This document shows, in pieces, positions 26,270-35,867 of a DNA stretch of 64,000 nt. The stretch's first letter is position 1, and each line of letters starts with the position of its first letter. The stretch comes from an uncultured Clostridia bacterium. GTDB taxonomy: Bacteria > Bacillota > Clostridia > Lachnospirales > CAG-274. A model generated the notes under the pieces. The model was not told where the DNA came from. It ran no database searches and saw only the letters and a list, made by a program, of their open reading frames with translations. Both the position numbers and the translations under genes were made by a program. The DNA lies in assembly GCA_947628755.1 (NCBI GenBank), contig CANRBC010000010.1, forward strand, positions 1-64,000, read 5' to 3'.

Positions 26270-29200
26270 TTAGTATACTTCTTCATCAAGTTTATGCCCA
26301 TTGATATCTGAATTTTTAATTTCATTAAATTTTTCTAGAATATCATTATGTCCTATATAGGCAAAGGATTGTTTTATACCCATTTCACGTATTTTATCAA
26401 GCCAATCATATATAGCAGCCTTTTTAAACATAGAATTACCTTTCTTATCCTTTTGTACTTCAAGCGCCCTTGCCATAAAAGCATACTCATTTTCAAGATT
26501 AGTGCCAAAAATACCCTGGTCATCAGTATTAATTGATACCCAAAGCTGAGAACAGTCTTCACTAAGGGTTTCATTATTTGTCAATTCTTTATTATAAAAG
26601 GCTGTGATTGGATGCTTGGCATAATGTCTGAAAGTGCCTATAAGATAATTTGAGGATGGATTTGTTTCAATACCTATTCCCCTTTCTGCGATTTCCCTTT
26701 GTAATGCTTTTTGAACAGCTTCAACTGCATTAATATATTCGTCTGATACCTTTATATTAATTTTCTTTTTTCCTTCAAGACGAACTCTGCAGCTATAATG
26801 ATACAAATGATATAAAAAGGCAATGTTGAACTTTTTACGTATATCATAGCTCCAAAAGCCTTTCCTATTTACAGCCTGTCTTTCATAGTCTGAGTGACAC
26901 TTATACATTTCACAAAAATAGCCTTTTTTATATAATTCGGGAGAATCACCTCTTAAACGCCATGCGTTATAATATATATTTATATCAAAGGAATCTACAT
27001 TAATGCTTTCACTTTCACCCTCATTAATTGACTTCAAAACATCTCGAACGTATATGGATCTTACATCCTCGCCATATATTTCATCAAAAAATTTTACATA
27101 TTCATTTTCTATTTTATTTTTTAGGTTTCCGAAGTTTTCAATATTATACTTTATGAGCGAATGATATAACCATACTATATTATCTAAATAATCCTGCTTT
27201 GGAAGATATATATTATAGTCTTTTGATTCATACCATTCTCTTGGAGAAATACCCAAGGCAATGGCGTGTCCAAGACGCGAACCGCAGTCTAAATTAAGAA
27301 AATTTATTGCCTCGTCAATAGCTCTTAATCCATCTGTCACATCCAAAAAATCCTCTCCCACATGATATGTTGCTCTGAGCTGGGGAAGTTTTTTAAATAC
27401 AGCATTACCGGTATAATATGAATATGTATCGCTTTGAAGCGCCCTGAATGCCTGAGCAAATACTTCAGGTCTGCATCCGATTTCTTGTGATGCTGCATCT
27501 ATACCTAATACTTCCTCCGCAGTTTCGGAAAATCGTCTGCGAAAATTTATAAGAGCCATTGCCTTTTGTTCATTTGCTACTCTAAGTTTATAATGTCTGC
27601 ACTGACAATAGTTCTTATCATCTATATTATCATCAGGACGTTTAATAAAATGCATTACATAATAATATCTTCCCCTTAGTTTTTCTTTAGACTCAACTGA
27701 ATCGTCTATAAATTTAATATAGTTGTAAATATCATCGGGAGTATTTCCGGGAGAAATTCTCAATTCTAAATACCTAAGATTTTGCCTCATGCTTCCAATG
27801 ACGGCTATTTGGGTTTTTAATCTTTCATAATATTCCCCTTTTAAAAAATAGTCCTTCCTGTCCTGTATTATCTGAAAATTCTCAAATCCTACAATATTAT
27901 TGGACTGTACCAATTCCCCTCTCAGCTTTTCCTTGATTATAAGATATGCGTAGAACATATTATAAATATGGGAATTGATTTCCCCGTCATTTTTGAATAT
28001 TCTTCTGAACATTCTATACATCAGATGTCTTTCTCCGCTTAATATATAATACAATTCATCCTGAGAGTTCTGCCTGTAATCCAACGCTAGCAGCGCATAG
28101 TCGTATCTGTTTCCATTGCTTGTATTAACAAGATTATTAATTATATTCTGAAGAATATCCATAATATTTATCAAGGCTTCCCGGTTTTCAAGAGCATAAA
28201 CTATATGCTCATAAGTCTTTTGATCCCATAGCTTCTTAAAAATATCGGGCGGAAGCAGCAGCCTTACCTCTCTGAGCAATATATACTTTTGCTTTTTTAA
28301 TAAATATAATAAAATATCCTTAAGGCATACCCTGTCACCTTCTGATTTTATTTTGTCCTTTATATCGTCATAATCTATGGGCTTGCCAAGTACCCTATCC
28401 AGAATAGAAATATATATGCTCATTTCTTTAAGCTGTTTTTTGCGGTCAACAAATATCTCTTTACATACTTGGTTAAGTATATATGCGGGTGTAGGATTTG
28501 TATTGTTATCGAAAATTGCTTTAAAAGAATTGACATCAATATACTCATTAAAACCTTCTGCCCATGAATATAAATAACTGCTTTCTATATAATAGTCGCC
28601 TATTTCTATTTCCGTATCTGTTATAATAGAAAACAGATACAGCCTTATCAGTGCAGCTTGCTGACATGTCTGTCTTATACTTTTTTCAACCCTATCCTTT
28701 TCGGTAACAAGATATGATGTTCTTATATTGCTGTCTATATCATCCGCTCTTTTCATATATTCACTGTTGCCAAGCTCATTCATAAGTTTTATCCAAGAAA
28801 GATAAAAATTAGGAGAAGAGCCTGTCAAATGAAAATGATTCTCTGCCAAGCCCTTTTCCATGATTCTGCGAAGCTGAATATTATTATGACGTATTACGGG
28901 CTGCCATGAAAAATTCTTTTCCTGCACACCTCTTTCAAGACTTATTTGGGCAAGAAAAGCACACACAAAGGTTTCCTCGCTTAAATCGATCGTAATATCA
29001 CGCCAGTCCAAAATGCGTTCATATCTGCAAAGCACCTCATTATTCTGCTTCACCAGCATTTCATTGGCAAATCTTATAATAGCATCATATACAGAAATAC
29101 CGCTGTCTGTTTCATTGATATTGAGACCTTTGAAGTCAGAATACTCCTTAAGCGTATCCTTAAGACCATCCAGCATATTTTTTATTTCGGTATCGCTGTT

Positions 29201-29335
29201 TTCTGCGACATAATTATGTATGATATTATATATGAACTTTTTGTCAATATTCCTGCAATCCTGCCTGTTCTCCATAAATGTATCTTCCGGCATTCTTTTC
29301 AGCAATATTTTCAGAGTATCGTTAAGCTGATTCAT
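26270..29335 (-). CDS. rdrB: RADAR adenosine deaminase-like protein RdrB
   Basis: Predicted 1021 residues from the ATG at 29335 (GGGGTGA upstream; the ORF to 29386 overlaps rdrA). Despite its size it has the metal and catalytic motifs of adenosine deaminases, spread out in order: NHFHLTG (His near 167 and 169), TYHVGED (His 658, Glu 661), RLGHA (His 690), ETNPSSN...HPI (about 891-909) and NTDDQGIFGT (Asp 938/939). Split active-site motifs in a protein near 900-1000 residues are typical of RdrB, which deaminates adenosine nucleotides during phage infection. It is flanked by the RdrA ATPase and the SLATT-like protein, matching RADAR operon order. Confidence 0.9.
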   Translation of the reverse strand: MNQLNDTLKILLKRMPEDTFMENRQDCRNIDKKFIYNIIHNYVAENSDTEIKNMLDGLKDTLKEYSDFKGLNINETDSGISVYDAIIRFANEMLVKQNNEVLCRYERILDWRDITIDLSEETFVCAFLAQISLERGVQEKNFSWQPVIRHNNIQLRRIMEKGLAENHFHLTGSSPNFYLSWIKLMNELGNSEYMKRADDIDSNIRTSYLVTEKDRVEKSIRQTCQQAALIRLYLFSIITDTEIEIGDYYIESSYLYSWAEGFNEYIDVNSFKAIFDNNTNPTPAYILNQVCKEIFVDRKKQLKEMSIYISILDRVLGKPIDYDDIKDKIKSEGDRVCLKDILLYLLKKQKYILLREVRLLLPPDIFKKLWDQKTYEHIVYALENREALINIMDILQNIINNLVNTSNGNRYDYALLALDYRQNSQDELYYILSGERHLMYRMFRRIFKNDGEINSHIYNMFYAYLIIKEKLRGELVQSNNIVGFENFQIIQDRKDYFLKGEYYERLKTQIAVIGSMRQNLRYLELRISPGNTPDDIYNYIKFIDDSVESKEKLRGRYYYVMHFIKRPDDNIDDKNYCQCRHYKLRVANEQKAMALINFRRRFSETAEEVLGIDAASQEIGCRPEVFAQAFRALQSDTYSYYTGNAVFKKLPQLRATYHVGEDFLDVTDGLRAIDEAINFLNLDCGSRLGHAIALGISPREWYESKDYNIYLPKQDYLDNIVWLYHSLIKYNIENFGNLKNKIENEYVKFFDEIYGEDVRSIYVRDVLKSINEGESESINVDSFDINIYYNAWRLRGDSPELYKKGYFCEMYKCHSDYERQAVNRKGFWSYDIRKKFNIAFLYHLYHYSCRVRLEGKKKINIKVSDEYINAVEAVQKALQREIAERGIGIETNPSSNYLIGTFRHYAKHPITAFYNKELTNNETLSEDCSQLWVSINTDDQGIFGTNLENEYAFMARALEVQKDKKGNSMFKKAAIYDWLDKIREMGIKQSFAYIGHNDILEKFNEIKNSDINGHKLDEEVY

Positions 29336-29370
29336 TGTATCACCCCATAAACAACCATATCTCTTTATAC

Positions 29371-30879
29371 TTAGTTTTCTCTGCAATATATTGCGCTACT
29401 TATTATATCGCCAAACATTTGTTTAAATTTTTCATCTTTGTTTTTTTTCTCGAAGAAATCTATTAGTGGACACTCTTTATATATTTGAGAATATGTTTCT
29501 TTAAATATAGGTCTCTTATCATGATTATAATATGATTCCAAATTTAAAAGCTTTTCACGAATACAGTCTATTAATGAAATAAATGTATCAAATAATTCAT
29601 CTTTTTCAATAATAGGTTTCATAGATTTATTAAAACTATTCACTAAACGTTTAATCATATTATAATATACATCTGTCGCATATACCGGAATTATCATTCC
29701 ACCATACTTATTAATCCAATTAACCATTCTTTTGTAAAAGCTATTGTTTCTTGATTTGTCTTTAATCATATCAACAGAAATATTTTTAACCATTTCCTTA
29801 TCGGATATATTTAATCTAATCAAATCTAATATTGCTTCCAAAAAATTATTATAAAATTCATCAAATATGAATGTATTATTTATAAAATTTAAAATATTGT
29901 AATCAGCCATACTGTTTTCAATCATATACCTTTTATCTTTTTTATTATATACAATTGTATATTTATCATTGTAACCTGTAACTGTTTTAAAATTAGAAAA
30001 AAACATCAACATTATAATACATTCTTTTAAATCATCAGCCAGATTAGCTACATTTGTAATAAATTTAGCTTTATTTAAATTTCTATTATTTTTCATTGCA
30101 ATAATATTGTCTAAAGCAGGTCCTATTGGCTCGAAATTGAAACAAACCTTACACAATTTAACGTTAGATGCAACACCAGATGGCTTATGAGCATCAAAAT
30201 TACCAATATTGGGCATTAAATACAAAGCCCAACTACCAACTATTGAATTACTCATTACCTCTTTTAATGCACTGTAATTATTATTTTTATTATTAAAATA
30301 TTCTCTTTTTTCATTTTCTGTAGCATCTTTATGATTAAAATATAAAAATTTATATTCTCTATATCTATAAAAAATTTTTGTAAGTACATTATTATACATT
30401 GCAAGTAAAGCATGAACAAATTTTTTGTCATAAATTTCTGTTCTTCCCATTATGTATAATGCTCTCATTAGTTCGCCATAACTATATTCATACTCCGAAT
30501 AATCTTTTGCAAAATTTTTATAAAGCTTAGTTCTATTATATCCATAATTTCCCTTATCATTTTCTAATCGTTTTAACAAATCATAAACTATTATTTTACC
30601 CCTTCTTCTTATATCTTCCTCACTATAATGTATAAACATACTCCTTTCTTTAGCAGGAAGATTTTCATTGGCGTATCTAAAAAGTATATCGTCCATACTT
30701 CTTTTTATATTAATATCAAATCTTACTATAAATTTAATATGGGCTTCTGCACTATCATCAAAATCATCTGAAATTAAATCATCCATAGCAACAAGAAAAT
30801 TATAATAATGGCTCATATTCCTAAGAGTGTCTGGTTCAACAAAATGTCTTTTTCTGCCTTCATAATCATATATAAACAT
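29371..30879 (-). CDS. rdrA: RADAR ATPase RdrA, C-terminal part (frame split)
   Basis: This 502-residue ORF begins at MFIYDYEGRKRHFV, but the frame is open upstream to the A8 run at 30910-30917. Deleting one A there joins it seamlessly to the N-terminal ATPase ORF (PIKKAIFRLAYKKLMFIYDY). It is helical, rich in Asn/Lys/Tyr, with a possible metal or structural Cys pair (KLCKVC near 240), and no other known motif. It corresponds to the large C-terminal part of RdrA, which assembles with RdrB. Together the parts give 869 residues, the expected RdrA size. Its stop is 36 nt before rdrB. Confidence 0.8.
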   Translation of the reverse strand: MFIYDYEGRKRHFVEPDTLRNMSHYYNFLVAMDDLISDDFDDSAEAHIKFIVRFDINIKRSMDDILFRYANENLPAKERSMFIHYSEEDIRRRGKIIVYDLLKRLENDKGNYGYNRTKLYKNFAKDYSEYEYSYGELMRALYIMGRTEIYDKKFVHALLAMYNNVLTKIFYRYREYKFLYFNHKDATENEKREYFNNKNNNYSALKEVMSNSIVGSWALYLMPNIGNFDAHKPSGVASNVKLCKVCFNFEPIGPALDNIIAMKNNRNLNKAKFITNVANLADDLKECIIMLMFFSNFKTVTGYNDKYTIVYNKKDKRYMIENSMADYNILNFINNTFIFDEFYNNFLEAILDLIRLNISDKEMVKNISVDMIKDKSRNNSFYKRMVNWINKYGGMIIPVYATDVYYNMIKRLVNSFNKSMKPIIEKDELFDTFISLIDCIREKLLNLESYYNHDKRPIFKETYSQIYKECPLIDFFEKKNKDEKFKQMFGDIISSAIYCREN

Positions 30880-30886
30880 AAGTTTT

Positions 30887-31981
30887 TTATATGCAAGCCG
30901 AAAAATTGCTTTTTTTTATAGGAAGTGTAATCATATCATTTCCTTCTCTATATTGAATTTCTGTATCAATTGAACGATCATAATCTTTTTTCTTAAGAGA
31001 AGGCAAATATATCCTCATATATGAAGGAAGCGCTTTCTCCATATACTGCATAGTCAGCTTTGAAATATAATCCTTCTTATAATCATCTGATTCATCGTAC
31101 ATAACTAAGGTATTGGAAAAATGCTTTTCACATATATGATGCATCTGCTCATAATTTACCGCCATAAGCACAATAAGTCTGTTAATGCGTAAATATCTCA
31201 GTATATCCTCAAGTATTTTAAAGCCATTTTTTATGTTCATGTCTACATCATCGATAGCCACTACAAGAAACGTATTTTTATCATCCTCGTAATAGTTTTC
31301 AACATTATGCGAACGCATAACCTTTATATATAAATTTACAAGTCTTTCAAATTCCCTGCGAAGATCCGTACTCCTTGCAATATCTCTCAGATTTGATAAA
31401 GCTGTTTCGCGTTCGAAGCTCATTGATGTATTATGGTTACGCACCTTCAGATTCATAACCATTTTATATATACTTTCAAATCGTCTGTATAGCTCTTTTG
31501 TATCACTTTCCCTGTGTGAATTACGATCATAATCTCGATTCTCACGGTGCATAAATTCTCCAAACATCTTTGCCAAAATTGACTCAAATATATCCTCTCC
31601 AGGCTCCAATAGCGCCGCGTCTATCCATTCTAATCCTATAAATCGAATCTCATCTTTAAAATATGCTTCTTCCTTTAATTCATTTTTAAATCGTTTATCG
31701 GAATCCTTGCTGTCAAAATTATTTTTCAAGCCCTCCATAAAAGAAACCATAGCAGAGCTTTTTCCTGTTCCTCGCCTTCCTATAAACGTTATAATATTAT
31801 TAGGCTGATCTCGAACTTCCTTATTATACATTAAATTTCTTTGATTATCTGCGCTTTCGTATGTCAGCTGCGCCGCCCGCTTATATACACTGGAAAACAA
31901 GGATTGGGTGTAATTATCATCGTATACAATGCCTGTTTTGCCTGCTTCCATAACATATTTTGTTCTTTTTATCTCTTCCAT
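30887..31981 (-). CDS. rdrA: RADAR ATPase RdrA, N-terminal P-loop part (frame split)
   Basis: The 364-residue ORF carries a P-loop ATPase domain: Walker A GRRGTGKSS (68-76) and Walker B FLVVAIDDVD (238-247), with a candidate sensor segment LIVLMAVNYEQ after it. The start is ATG with GGAGG 7 nt upstream. It ends 15 codons after an A8 run in an out-of-frame tail (SNFSACI). Without the extra base it continues into the 502-residue ORF. As written, RdrA would be truncated and RADAR probably inactive. The break may be an assembly error, a true mutation, or a slippage switch. Confidence 0.82.
   Translation of the reverse strand: MEEIKRTKYVMEAGKTGIVYDDNYTQSLFSSVYKRAAQLTYESADNQRNLMYNKEVRDQPNNIITFIGRRGTGKSSAMVSFMEGLKNNFDSKDSDKRFKNELKEEAYFKDEIRFIGLEWIDAALLEPGEDIFESILAKMFGEFMHRENRDYDRNSHRESDTKELYRRFESIYKMVMNLKVRNHNTSMSFERETALSNLRDIARSTDLRREFERLVNLYIKVMRSHNVENYYEDDKNTFLVVAIDDVDMNIKNGFKILEDILRYLRINRLIVLMAVNYEQMHHICEKHFSNTLVMYDESDDYKKDYISKLTMQYMEKALPSYMRIYLPSLKKKDYDRSIDTEIQYREGNDMITLPIKKSNFSACI
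30910..30917 (-). other. A8 homopolymer at the rdrA frame break
   Basis: The coding strand reads CCTAT followed by eight A and GCAATT. Seven A would keep the RdrA frame open through both ORFs. A -1 ribosomal shift does not restore the frame; loss of one A, or +1 slippage, does. Confidence 0.75.
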
Positions 31982-32285
31982 AAAAACGCCTCCATAATAT
32001 ATAATAATATTAATATTAAATTATAAATGTAAAATCTAATACTAATTATATATTAACGTAATTTTTTTAGATAATCAATATATTTATGATATTTTTTGGA
32101 TTATTTTGTTATTTAATTGCGTTTTTATTATAAAAAAATAACAAATTATGAAAAATTTGCTTATAAGTGGCATATAGAATTATCGTGATGTCAGAAAAGA
32201 TACAAAACACAGCATAATCATTGCTATAAAATTATTATGTAAAAATATAAAAATTTTTAAAGAAATAAAGTTATTTAATTTTTGT
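31982..32285. other. very AT-rich intergenic upstream of rdrA
   Basis: No gene is supported. A TATAAT box on the minus strand lies near 32020, about 40 nt before rdrA, with only a poor -35 (TAATTA) 17 nt upstream. The remainder is AT-rich filler next to a decayed gene. Confidence 0.4.
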
Positions 32286-33640
32286 TTATGATATAAAACT
32301 TGAACATATAACGGTGTACGATGTACAATATTGATAAGCAGGCTTGAGTTGAATATGGCGTATAATGTGTGTTATAATACAATAAGAAATTACAGATATG
32401 CAAAGAATATCCCTTATCAGAAACATTGAGAGGTAATAATATATGGCAGTGTTAGTCACACCCTTTTTTATCAATATTTTATCCTTGACCATCTTATGCA
32501 ATATATCCCTTGCTCGTCTTTCCTTTACATTAAGCAAATCCTAAGCTTGTGCGGTTGTAATGAAATCATTATTTTTTAAATATGATAAAATTGTTTTTTG
32601 CTGTTGTGTGAAATTAGTATCTTCGACACTTCTTTAGAAGTTTTGTCAATATTGCCTTGAAGCTGACCTCTATATATTAATTATAAAGTCTGTTTCGCTT
32701 TTAATCATTTCGGGTTCTCTTAAGCCATATGCTTTTATATCGGATATAACTCTTGGTTTTCCGCTGCCCCAGTTTTCAATAAGTTCCATATAAAGGAATG
32801 CAGATGTCAGTGCTTCATTCCCGGCTTTGAGCGACCTTCTTTTATCATATCATCCGTAAGACCTCTTACCAAACCTCCATGAGAAGTTATTTCAAGTCTG
32901 TCGTTATAAAGCGCAATCTGAATATTGGAATTGTCAATATCTGTCTACAAAAACATCTCTTGTTTTCCCTTTAAATATTCCGCATTGTATTTTGTGAGTA
33001 TCTCAGAAGTTCCTGTAAGCAAAGCATACGCATTTGTGGTCAGTATTTTTTCTTCCCTTTCTGTAAGGATGCCCCATGAAATAAGCTGACTTTTAGTAAC
33101 GTCTTTCACTTCTGCCTTTTCTTCCTCTGTTTTACAATGCTTTACAGCAATAGATTTCATCTTTTTACAAAGCTCTGATATATCTTCGTTCGTTATACTA
33201 AGCCCTGTGCATACTGTTTTATTAAAACAAACAGGCGCATTTTCAAACATCATTTCTCTTATCTGCAAATAATCCGCCTGTCTTGTAGTACTCCTACACG
33301 AATATATGTGCCGTTTTCCATGCCTTCGGATTTAATATAATATGGTCTTTGCCTTCCCGGAAATACCTCCACAACTATAAGGCTATTTTGTCTGCATTCT
33401 GTATTGTAATATCAGGTATTATCGTAGGTGTGCAAGAATCGGAAATTGCATTTGCAATAGCATCTATTTCATTAAAAATATTCTCCTTATTCACTCCCAC
33501 AATATTGTGCTCATCATCTATGCCAAATATAAGCTTTCCACCGCTGCCATTTGCAAAAGCAACAATAGTTTTCATATAATTTTTGCTGTTATTAGACCTT
33601 TCTATTTTAAATTCAATATTTTTAGATACACAATTTACAA
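32286..33640 (-). pseudogene. decayed AlbA_2-domain ATP-binding/regulator gene (COG2865-like)
   Basis: Pieces of one protein appear in order in different frames: AlbA_2 N-terminus with FANGSGGKLIFGIDDEHNIVG (about 33375-33575); PYYIKSEGMENGTYIRVG (about 33300-33350); a 107-residue middle (32945-33268); IQIALYNDRLEITSHGG, LVRGL and ENWGSGKPRVISDIKAYG (about 32700-32940); and a winged-helix end with KERRARDILHKMVKD (to 32286). These are hallmarks of COG2865-type proteins (Schlafen AlbA_2 plus C-terminal winged helix). Several stops and frameshifts make it nonfunctional. Confidence 0.75.
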
Positions 33641-33945
33641 TTATCTCCTATTTTATATTTATATACACAATTGCATCATGAATTGATGTGTATTACAAAC
33701 AACTATTTCTTGAATATGTCAATAGATAATTACCTAAAATTTCCATACGATTTTCTGATTTGCAAAATATTATGATTTTATAAAAGTTATTTTTAACAAA
33801 TTATAGCTTATACAACTTTATTCTATAAGATTTTATATTATTTCTTTTTTAAAAAATAATATAGACATTTGAAACAATATGTGCTATTATAATATATATA
33901 TTAATATTTAAAATATGATTCTATTTATTTTAAAGGAGGTTTAAT
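33641..33945. other. AT-rich intergenic with promoter
   Basis: No coding sequence is seen. The only feature is the promoter at 33862-33890 for the following two-gene module. Confidence 0.45.
33862..33890 (+). promoter_or_regulatory. promoter of the Asn/Ser/Gly-repeat module
   Basis: TAGACA (33862-33867), 17 nt, TATTAT (33885-33890); an overlapping TATAAT sits 3 nt further on. The start at 33946 has AAAGGAGG. Confidence 0.6.
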
Positions 33946-34452
33946 ATGACAAAAAACAATAGTTCAAACAACCAAGTTATAGATACTGGCTTTTTCACAA
34001 TAAAAGGAAATATTCTTCTTTCTGATAATATATTTATACAAATGAGCAACATAACAAGAGTATGGACAGGACAGCTGCCAAAAAAGCCATTACCTTTAAT
34101 ACCGGTAATTATCTTGATAATAGCAGGTATTATATTATTTGATATTAAAATCTGGTTAGCAATATTGGCAATTATAATTGCAGGTATTATAATATTTGTA
34201 AATGTTAAGCAAACAGTATATCATGGAATAAATATTGAGTTAAATTCCGGCAATATCTACTCTTTTATATGTGATGATCCCTCTTATGTAAAAAAAGCTT
34301 TTGATTGTTTATCCCAATGTATTTACAATAAAATAAATTACAACAAATATTATAAGATCAATTTAAATAATGGTGTTATCAATTCTGGAGTAATTAACTC
34401 AGGTAATATTGAAAGTTCAACAGTAGCAGGTGAAATTAATAATAATGTATAA
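33946..34452 (+). CDS. two-span membrane protein with C-terminal N-G/N-S-G repeats
   Basis: The 168-residue protein has a short N-terminal beta-like region (about 13-45), two closely spaced membrane helices (about 47-64 and 66-86), a second soluble part (87-145), and a tail with the repeated unit NxGVINSGVINSGNIESS (about 145-165). The arrangement resembles small DUF6232-like proteins, but I cannot confirm the family. The tail repeat reappears at the start of the next protein, whose gene overlaps by 23 nt. Low GC and its place between two decayed genes suggest transfer. Function unknown. Confidence 0.75.
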   Translation: MTKNNSSNNQVIDTGFFTIKGNILLSDNIFIQMSNITRVWTGQLPKKPLPLIPVIILIIAGIILFDIKIWLAILAIIIAGIIIFVNVKQTVYHGINIELNSGNIYSFICDDPSYVKKAFDCLSQCIYNKINYNKYYKINLNNGVINSGVINSGNIESSTVAGEINNNV

Positions 34453-34780
34453 GAAAAAAACATTAAAAATAAATAATGGTTTTATAATAAACGGAACTGT
34501 AAATACAGGAAATATTATAAATAGCAATGTGAATGGTTCTGTAACATATAATAACTACTGGAAAGACATAGAAGATGAAATTGAAATACTTTGCGATAAT
34601 TATAATAAATTATATAATAACGTAAAGGACATTGAATTTTTAAAAAATATGGAAAGTGCAGCAAGAGAAAAAAACCAAAGCAAATTAAAAAAAATAATTA
34701 GCAGTGCTCCGGCTTTGATAAAAGCTTTTATTAAAGAGCTTGGTTTGAGCTTGCTCGTTCAATTAATAACTAATACTTGA
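34430..34780 (+). CDS. small helical protein with N-terminal N-G repeats
   Basis: The 116-residue protein begins with beta-like repeats (NNGFIINGTVNTGNIINSNV, about 10-29) that mirror the C-terminal tail of the upstream membrane protein. A helical region follows (WKDIEDEIEILCDNYNKLYN...), ending in a hydrophobic helix (ALIKAFIKELGLSLLVQLI). The ATG lies inside the upstream gene, 23 nt before its end, so translation is coupled. The shared repeats could let the two proteins co-fold or stack. No family is recognised. The gene is followed by a terminator. Confidence 0.7.
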   Translation: MKLIIMYKKKTLKINNGFIINGTVNTGNIINSNVNGSVTYNNYWKDIEDEIEILCDNYNKLYNNVKDIEFLKNMESAAREKNQSKLKKIISSAPALIKAFIKELGLSLLVQLITNT

Positions 34781-34786
34781 TTTTAA

Positions 34787-34822
34787 AAGCAAGGGCAGGA
34801 TTTGTCTGTCCCGCCCTTGCTT
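34787..34822 (+). terminator. terminator of the repeat module
   Basis: GCAAGGGCAGGA/TCCCGCCCTTGC forms a strong GC-rich stem just after the 34780 stop. The T-run is weak. Confidence 0.65.
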
Positions 34823-34872
34823 AAATAAATATCATTTTTATAATTTACACAAAATATGAAACAAATCCCTTC

Positions 34873-35704
34873 AAAGTCATTTCACAACCTCATAATAAGC
34901 ATATTTCCCCTTGCCGTACAATCTTAGTTTATTCTCTCTAACAAGTTTGGTCAATACTCTTATCGTTTATTCGGCAAAGCTCCATTACATCCGCTCTTGT
35001 AACCTTATTATCATTGCTTTTGGCAAATTTAATTATCATCTCAGGGTATCTTATTTTATCAATATTGGTTTGTCTGACATATCCGACTGTGTTTTTAGAC
35101 TGCTTGTAGACGCTTGAGCTTAAAATATAACTTCTGCCTCTTCCCGAACCGGTAGGCTATATCATTCCCGGTTCAACAAGTTTTTCCACTGTATTCCTTA
35201 ACTTGACCTCAGATACATGTGTATCTTCACACGGTTCCTTAAAGCTCATTCTTCTGTTTCTTTTAAGTTCATTTAATGCCAGAAGTGAATTGAGCGGTAT
35301 ACTGGTACCTGTTTTGCCCAGCTCATCAGAAATCATTTTTACAAAAGCTTTATCCGGCAGTCCTCTATTTCAGCCTTAGAATTTTTGCCGCTTGATATAG
35401 CAATATGCTTCTGCTCTTTGGCACCTCAATATCAACATATCTCTTATCCTCCGCATTTATTAGCACAACTCTTACCGTTACAGGAGAAATTGTTCTGTTT
35501 GCAATAAAGGCAGCCAACTTTGTAATATCCCTGTGACTTTCATGTATTCCTGTTATTTCGCCATCATCCTCAATACCAAGGTATAAATGCCCTCCCTCAG
35601 TATTTAAAAGCGCCACTACTGTTTCAATAATAATGTCATCAGACAATTTCTTTACATCACTTTTAAACTCCCGTCTTTAAATCTTATATTCAAAATATAC
35701 ATCC
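34873..35704 (-). pseudogene. second decayed AlbA_2-domain gene
   Basis: Fragments of an AlbA_2/winged-helix protein are spread over several frames: EFKSDVKKLSDDIIIETVVA and NTEGGHLYLGIEDDGEITGI (35365-35670), PLNSLLALNELKRNRRMSF (about 35250-35310), KLVEPGMI and TGSGRGRSYILSSSVYK (about 35100-35180), and a terminal helix-turn-helix (about 34930-35080). The reading frame is broken at several places. It resembles but is not the same as the decayed gene at 32286-33640. Confidence 0.65.
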
Positions 35705-35817
35705 TTTTATTTAACACTCGCAATATTAAAAGTCAAGTATTTATTTGTAGGTAATATTATTATCCTGCTTCTATTGGATTGTATATATGAAGTTTAGGTG
35801 CAGCTATTGGATTTATA

Positions 35818-35839
35818 ATAAAGGATAACTATTTATTAT
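35818..35839 (+). promoter_or_regulatory. 22-bp promoter-proximal element, copy 1
   Basis: This 22-bp stretch (core AAAGGATAACTATTTATTAT) is repeated exactly, inverted, at 39612-39633. Each copy ends 25-28 nt upstream of a start codon, in the same orientation relative to transcription. A TATAAT at 35814-35819 overlaps its left end. It looks like a shared operator or leader element for the radical SAM gene and the pentapeptide-repeat gene. Confidence 0.7.
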
Positions 35840-35867
35840 CAGAATATATATATGTGGTGGCAGATTA

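Noticed and set aside
30880..30960. Programmed -1 ribosomal frameshift in rdrA
   Set aside because: A -1 shift at the A-run leads to a frame that does not join the downstream ORF; only loss of one A or a +1 shift does.
33349..33579. Plus-strand ORF opposite the decayed AlbA_2 gene
   Set aside because: It is a shadow; the minus-strand frames carry recognisable protein motifs.
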